From contig CANHYZ010000048.1 of NCBI GenBank assembly GCA_947464885.1, positions 1 to 9,663 of the forward strand: a DNA stretch of 9,663 bases, given 5' to 3'. This stretch comes from Flavobacteriales bacterium (lineage in GTDB: Bacteria; Bacteroidota; Bacteroidia; Flavobacteriales_D; Sanyastnellaceae). Made by a program: the position numbers and the translations under genes. Below the pieces are notes generated by a model. The model did not search any database, had not been told where the DNA came from, and saw nothing but the letters and a program-made list of their open reading frames with translations. Of the stretch, positions 7,749-9,663 are shown piece after piece. The first letter of the stretch is position 1, and every line of letters starts with the position of its first letter.

Positions 7749-8285
7749 TTATTCAGCCATGGCGCGCAGGCGATTTAGCACAACCAGGTATTCACCGAGC
7801 AGGCGCCGCAAATCACCCTGCTCCATTTCATTGAGTCGAGTGTGCACTAATGCTATACTCTCGAGCAATTGATCTTCGGGGATAGCATCTTCAATGCTTT
7901 CAAGTAATGTCAGGCATTCCAGAATCAGCGGGTAATCTCCCTCTGCTGCTAGCTGGCTGATAAGCGCCACAGCATCAACGGGCTGCAATCCAGTGCTCCA
8001 CATGAACCCTATCAAATCTTTGCGAACGTGCGCAAATGTTCTATTCTCCAGTGCCAGCAGAAAATACTGTTCGCTGCCCGAAACCTTTAGTGTGCCCAGT
8101 AATTCAGCGACCCTTTGACGCAATTGGGAAGGAGCCTCAGAGGCGTAGAAGGCAATCAGTGGCTCTACCATAGCGGCTGTACCCTCCTCTTCGCAGCGCG
8201 AAATTGCCTTAGCACAAAGGGCATCATCGCCACTGAACAAGTCATTCTGAATTTCCTGAAGTTTACGTTGCTGGGCTGTACTCAT
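7749..8285 (-). CDS. Small helical, HEAT-repeat-like protein of unknown function
   Basis: This 178-residue acidic protein has no signal peptide or membrane segment and is probably cytoplasmic. It reads as stacked amphipathic helix pairs in the style of HEAT/armadillo repeats: a gene-count-like opening (NDLFSGDDALCAKAISRCEEEG), MVEPLIAFYASEAPSQLRQRVAELLGTLK, YFLLALENRTFAHVRKDLIGFMWSTG, AVALISQLAAEGDYPLILECLTLL, and a last helix EYLVVLNRLRAMAE. Short conserved proteins of this kind are common in Bacteroidota genomes, and I know no assigned role; a scaffold or protein-binding function is the usual guess for the fold. It is the first gene of the leftward group, 11 bp before psuG, so the two are very likely co-transcribed. 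A good TACATTTG box lies upstream. Real gene: confident; HEAT assignment: moderate. Confidence 0.8.
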   Translation of the reverse strand: MSTAQQRKLQEIQNDLFSGDDALCAKAISRCEEEGTAAMVEPLIAFYASEAPSQLRQRVAELLGTLKVSGSEQYFLLALENRTFAHVRKDLIGFMWSTGLQPVDAVALISQLAAEGDYPLILECLTLLESIEDAIPEDQLLESIALVHTRLNEMEQGDLRRLLGEYLVVLNRLRAMAE

Positions 8286-8303
8286 GCGCTGAAATTATTG
8301 CCG

Positions 8304-8311
8304 CAAATGTA
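8304..8311 (-). promoter_or_regulatory. Candidate -7 box for the HEAT-like/psuG(/E1) transcript
   Basis: TACATTTG on the minus strand (8311-8304) matches the Bacteroidota TAnnTTTG consensus exactly. It sits 18 bases before the ATG at 8285, leaving a short leader. No good TTTG box is seen 19-20 bases further upstream (AATT occupies that place), so the assignment rests on one box. It lies in the 110-bp gap that separates this gene from the divergent small exported protein. Confidence 0.4.
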
Positions 8312-8369
8312 GTGGGCATCGGCCCCAGATAATTTCTTTCCACGGAGTTCATCGAACTGATTTTTACCG

Positions 8370-8377
8370 TAAACTTG
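8370..8377 (+). promoter_or_regulatory. Weak candidate -7 box for the small exported protein
   Basis: TAAACTTG differs from TAnnTTTG at one position and lies 18 bases before the ATG at 8396. No convincing upstream TTTG box accompanies it (GTTC at 19 bases). A TATAAT at 8381-8386 resembles a sigma-70 -10 box but has no suitably spaced -35. The gene must have its own promoter because its upstream neighbour is divergent. Confidence 0.2.
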
Positions 8378-8395
8378 CTCTATAATAGAACCCTT

Positions 8396-8743
8396 ATGAA
8401 GTCAGTAAAAATTCTCCTCCTCGCAGCGCTTACACTAGCCTTCGGCGAAATGTTCGGTCAAAATACGGTTTCGGCACAAACAGTTGATATTACCATTAAC
8501 GGTCAGACCACACGCGAAGAGCTGGCGTTGCTCAATAAAGAAATGCGCGCACAGGGACTTGTTTTCAATTACATCCCCCAATTCGACAATGATCGCAAAC
8601 TGTTGAGTCTTCAATACAAGGTGACCACTTCCGACAACACCATTATCGGCACCGGTGGTCATGAAGCACTTCAAACAGCTGGGGCGAAGGTTCGCTTCCA
8701 GATTGCGGTTCCTACCAAGACATTTACAGAAACGAAACAATAA
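8396..8743 (+). CDS. Small exported protein resembling the C-terminal domain of M56/BlaR1-type proteins
   Basis: The protein is 115 residues from ATG at 8396; the frame can be opened at TTG 8375, but the ATG starts a clear signal peptide (MKSVKILLLAALTLAFGEMFGQ), so it is preferred. Cleavage is plausible after FGQ or after SAQ, giving a mature domain of about 85-90 residues in the periplasm or outside. The mature part begins VDITINGQTTREELALLNKEMRAQG, then LVFNYIPQFDNDRKLLSLQYKV: the pattern of 'TT-x-x-EL...LK-x-x-GV-x-F-x-Y...(N/D)..G-x-(I/L)-x-x-(I/L)' that I recall from tails of Bacteroidota M56/BlaR1-type metallopeptidases and secreted small proteins. The last third (TTSDNTIIGTGGHEALQTAGAKVRF) is unfamiliar. 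No protease motif is present. It is monocistronic, divergent from the HEAT-like gene, and ends at a strong terminator. Gene call confident; domain resemblance is from memory and moderate. Confidence 0.8.
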   Translation: MKSVKILLLAALTLAFGEMFGQNTVSAQTVDITINGQTTREELALLNKEMRAQGLVFNYIPQFDNDRKLLSLQYKVTTSDNTIIGTGGHEALQTAGAKVRFQIAVPTKTFTETKQ

Positions 8744-8760
8744 GATTTTCACTTGAACAG

Positions 8761-8784
8761 AGGCCACTTCGGTGGCCTTTTTTT
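8761..8784 (+). terminator. Intrinsic terminator with UUCG tetraloop
   Basis: AGGCCAC (8761-8767), loop TTCG (8768-8771), GTGGCCT (8772-8778) and a run of seven T (8778-8784) form a 7-bp GC-rich stem closed by the extra-stable C(UUCG)G tetraloop. It lies 17 bases after the stop codon of the small exported protein and ends its transcript. The T-tract runs into the TAA stop codon (8785-8783) of the convergent GSCFA gene. On the minus strand the stem is not followed by a T-run, so it should act only rightward. Confidence 0.92.
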
Positions 8785-9663
8785 ATGCCCGGAATTCCCG
8801 TAGCATCGCTTCCAGTTGCTCTTGCTTCTCGGCGATTCTAAGATTCCATTCCGCGTCATTGATTTTGATAGGGCGATGCGCCAGGAATTTGATGAGCGGC
8901 TCCATCCTTTGTATGCGGCTACGCGTTTCTTCAGACATAAAACAGGCTGAGAATTTCGTGATAACATATTCCACTGCCTGCGATGAGGGATGCATCATAT
9001 CCTCAGCATAGAAGCGATAATCGCGCAGCTCATCCAATACGATTTCGTACGATGGGAAATAATGCACGAAATCAAATCGTCGGATGAGTTCATCAGCGGC
9101 TAAGAGCAGGTGGGCCTTGGAGAGCTGATTACCATGGGCTCCATCGCGCAAGTATCGCACGGGGCTCAGCGACAGAATGCACCTCACGCCGGGGTTGACA
9201 ACCTTCAGTTGCTCGAGAAAATCAGCCCATTGAGCCACGATATCGTGAATCGGTGTAAGCGATTTGCGGAACATGTTTCCGGGAAATTTGTGGCAATTCG
9301 CTACAGCCGTATTCGTTTCCGCATGATGATAGGCCCATGCAGAACCCCAGGTGATGATAAGGACATCCGCTGTTTGTAGCGCATCGCCAGCGATCGCCAC
9401 TTGCTCATTGATGTATCGCAGTGCATCATCGGCGTTCGTCTGCGAAAAAGAACCGTGATGGTCAAAACTGCTGTACACGCCATGATTCACAGCCAGTTCA
9501 TCCATCGTGTAGGAACGTCGATCAAGAGCGCGTGTAAGCGTCCTCACCAACGGTGTTGGATGAAAAATTATCCCATTGGGATTGACCTCTACCTGAAAAC
9601 GGTGATTATCGAACCACTGACCGATTCGTTCGGCAAAACACGAACCCGCCACAACGATCTTAC
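8783..9663 (-). CDS. GSCFA-domain protein (SGNH/GDSL-like hydrolase relative), 5' end cut by window edge
   Basis: The frame is open to the right edge and reads KIV-VAGSCFAERIG, so the GTG at 9652 is most likely an internal valine and the true start lies outside; 292 residues are visible. The name-giving GSCFA motif (9646-9632) supplies the Ser of block I in this family, which is thought to be related to SGNH/GDSL esterases. Further family landmarks in order are NPNGIIFHPTPL, LIITWGSAWAYHH, CHKFPGNMFRKSLTP, LSLSPVRYLRDGAHGNQLSKAHLL, YFPSYEIVLDELRDYRFYAEDMMHPS; the DMMHPS stretch would hold the Asp-His pair. It lacks a visible signal peptide, but the N-terminus is not complete here. It converges on the small exported protein with 39 bp between stop codons. 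Family call secure; substrate unknown, as for the family generally. Confidence 0.9.
   Translation of the reverse strand, partial: KIVVAGSCFAERIGQWFDNHRFQVEVNPNGIIFHPTPLVRTLTRALDRRSYTMDELAVNHGVYSSFDHHGSFSQTNADDALRYINEQVAIAGDALQTADVLIITWGSAWAYHHAETNTAVANCHKFPGNMFRKSLTPIHDIVAQWADFLEQLKVVNPGVRCILSLSPVRYLRDGAHGNQLSKAHLLLAADELIRRFDFVHYFPSYEIVLDELRDYRFYAEDMMHPSSQAVEYVITKFSACFMSEETRSRIQRMEPLIKFLAHRPIKINDAEWNLRIAEKQEQLEAMLREFRA

Noticed and set aside
1..9663. Defence island, CRISPR array, phage or IS content
   Set aside because: No direct-repeat arrays, transposase, integrase, toxin-antitoxin or nuclease motifs were found; all long frames are explained by metabolic or envelope genes.

Overview
The window looks like a chromosomal stretch from a member of the Bacteroidota, most likely the Flavobacteriales. 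The clues are a TonB-dependent receptor with an N-terminal carboxypeptidase-regulatory-like domain, an E1 alpha/beta fusion typical of that phylum, a GSCFA-family protein, a secreted protein carrying the 'GCT...ACNYNPDA...D..SC' module common in type IX-secreted flavobacterial proteins, and promoter-like elements resembling the Bacteroidota TAnnTTTG -7 box rather than sigma-70 boxes. No phage, IS, CRISPR, tRNA or rRNA signal was seen, and every long stretch is coding.

Layout. Five genes run leftward (minus strand) from 8285 to the left edge: a small HEAT-like helical protein (8285-7749), pseudouridine-5'-phosphate glycosidase psuG (7737-6793), a fused 2-oxoacid dehydrogenase E1 alpha/beta (6753-4387), a TonB-dependent outer-membrane receptor (4310-1482) and a secreted alpha/beta-hydrolase-like protein cut by the left edge (1397-<1). 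The first two are only 11 bp apart and psuG-E1 39 bp apart, so 8285-4387 may be one transcript. The receptor and the hydrolase-like gene have gaps of about 80 bp with promoter-like boxes and may be transcribed separately. On the right, a small exported protein (8396-8743, plus strand) is divergent from the HEAT-like gene. It ends in a UUCG-loop intrinsic terminator whose T-tract overlaps the stop codon of a convergent GSCFA-domain gene (>9663-8783) cut by the right edge.

How the genes may work together. psuG salvages pseudouridine 5'-phosphate to uracil and ribose 5-phosphate, and E1 feeds acyl-CoA production from 2-oxoacids; these are housekeeping functions and no tight functional link is evident. 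The receptor and the secreted hydrolase-like protein are both envelope proteins and could be a pair, but that rests only on adjacency. I did not find an obvious new multi-gene system. The most notable item is the hydrolase-like protein, which lacks both the expected catalytic serine (Gly182 instead) and any histidine after the candidate acid Asp285 in the visible part. A stand-alone exported copy of a domain that resembles the tail of M56/BlaR1-type proteins is also notable.
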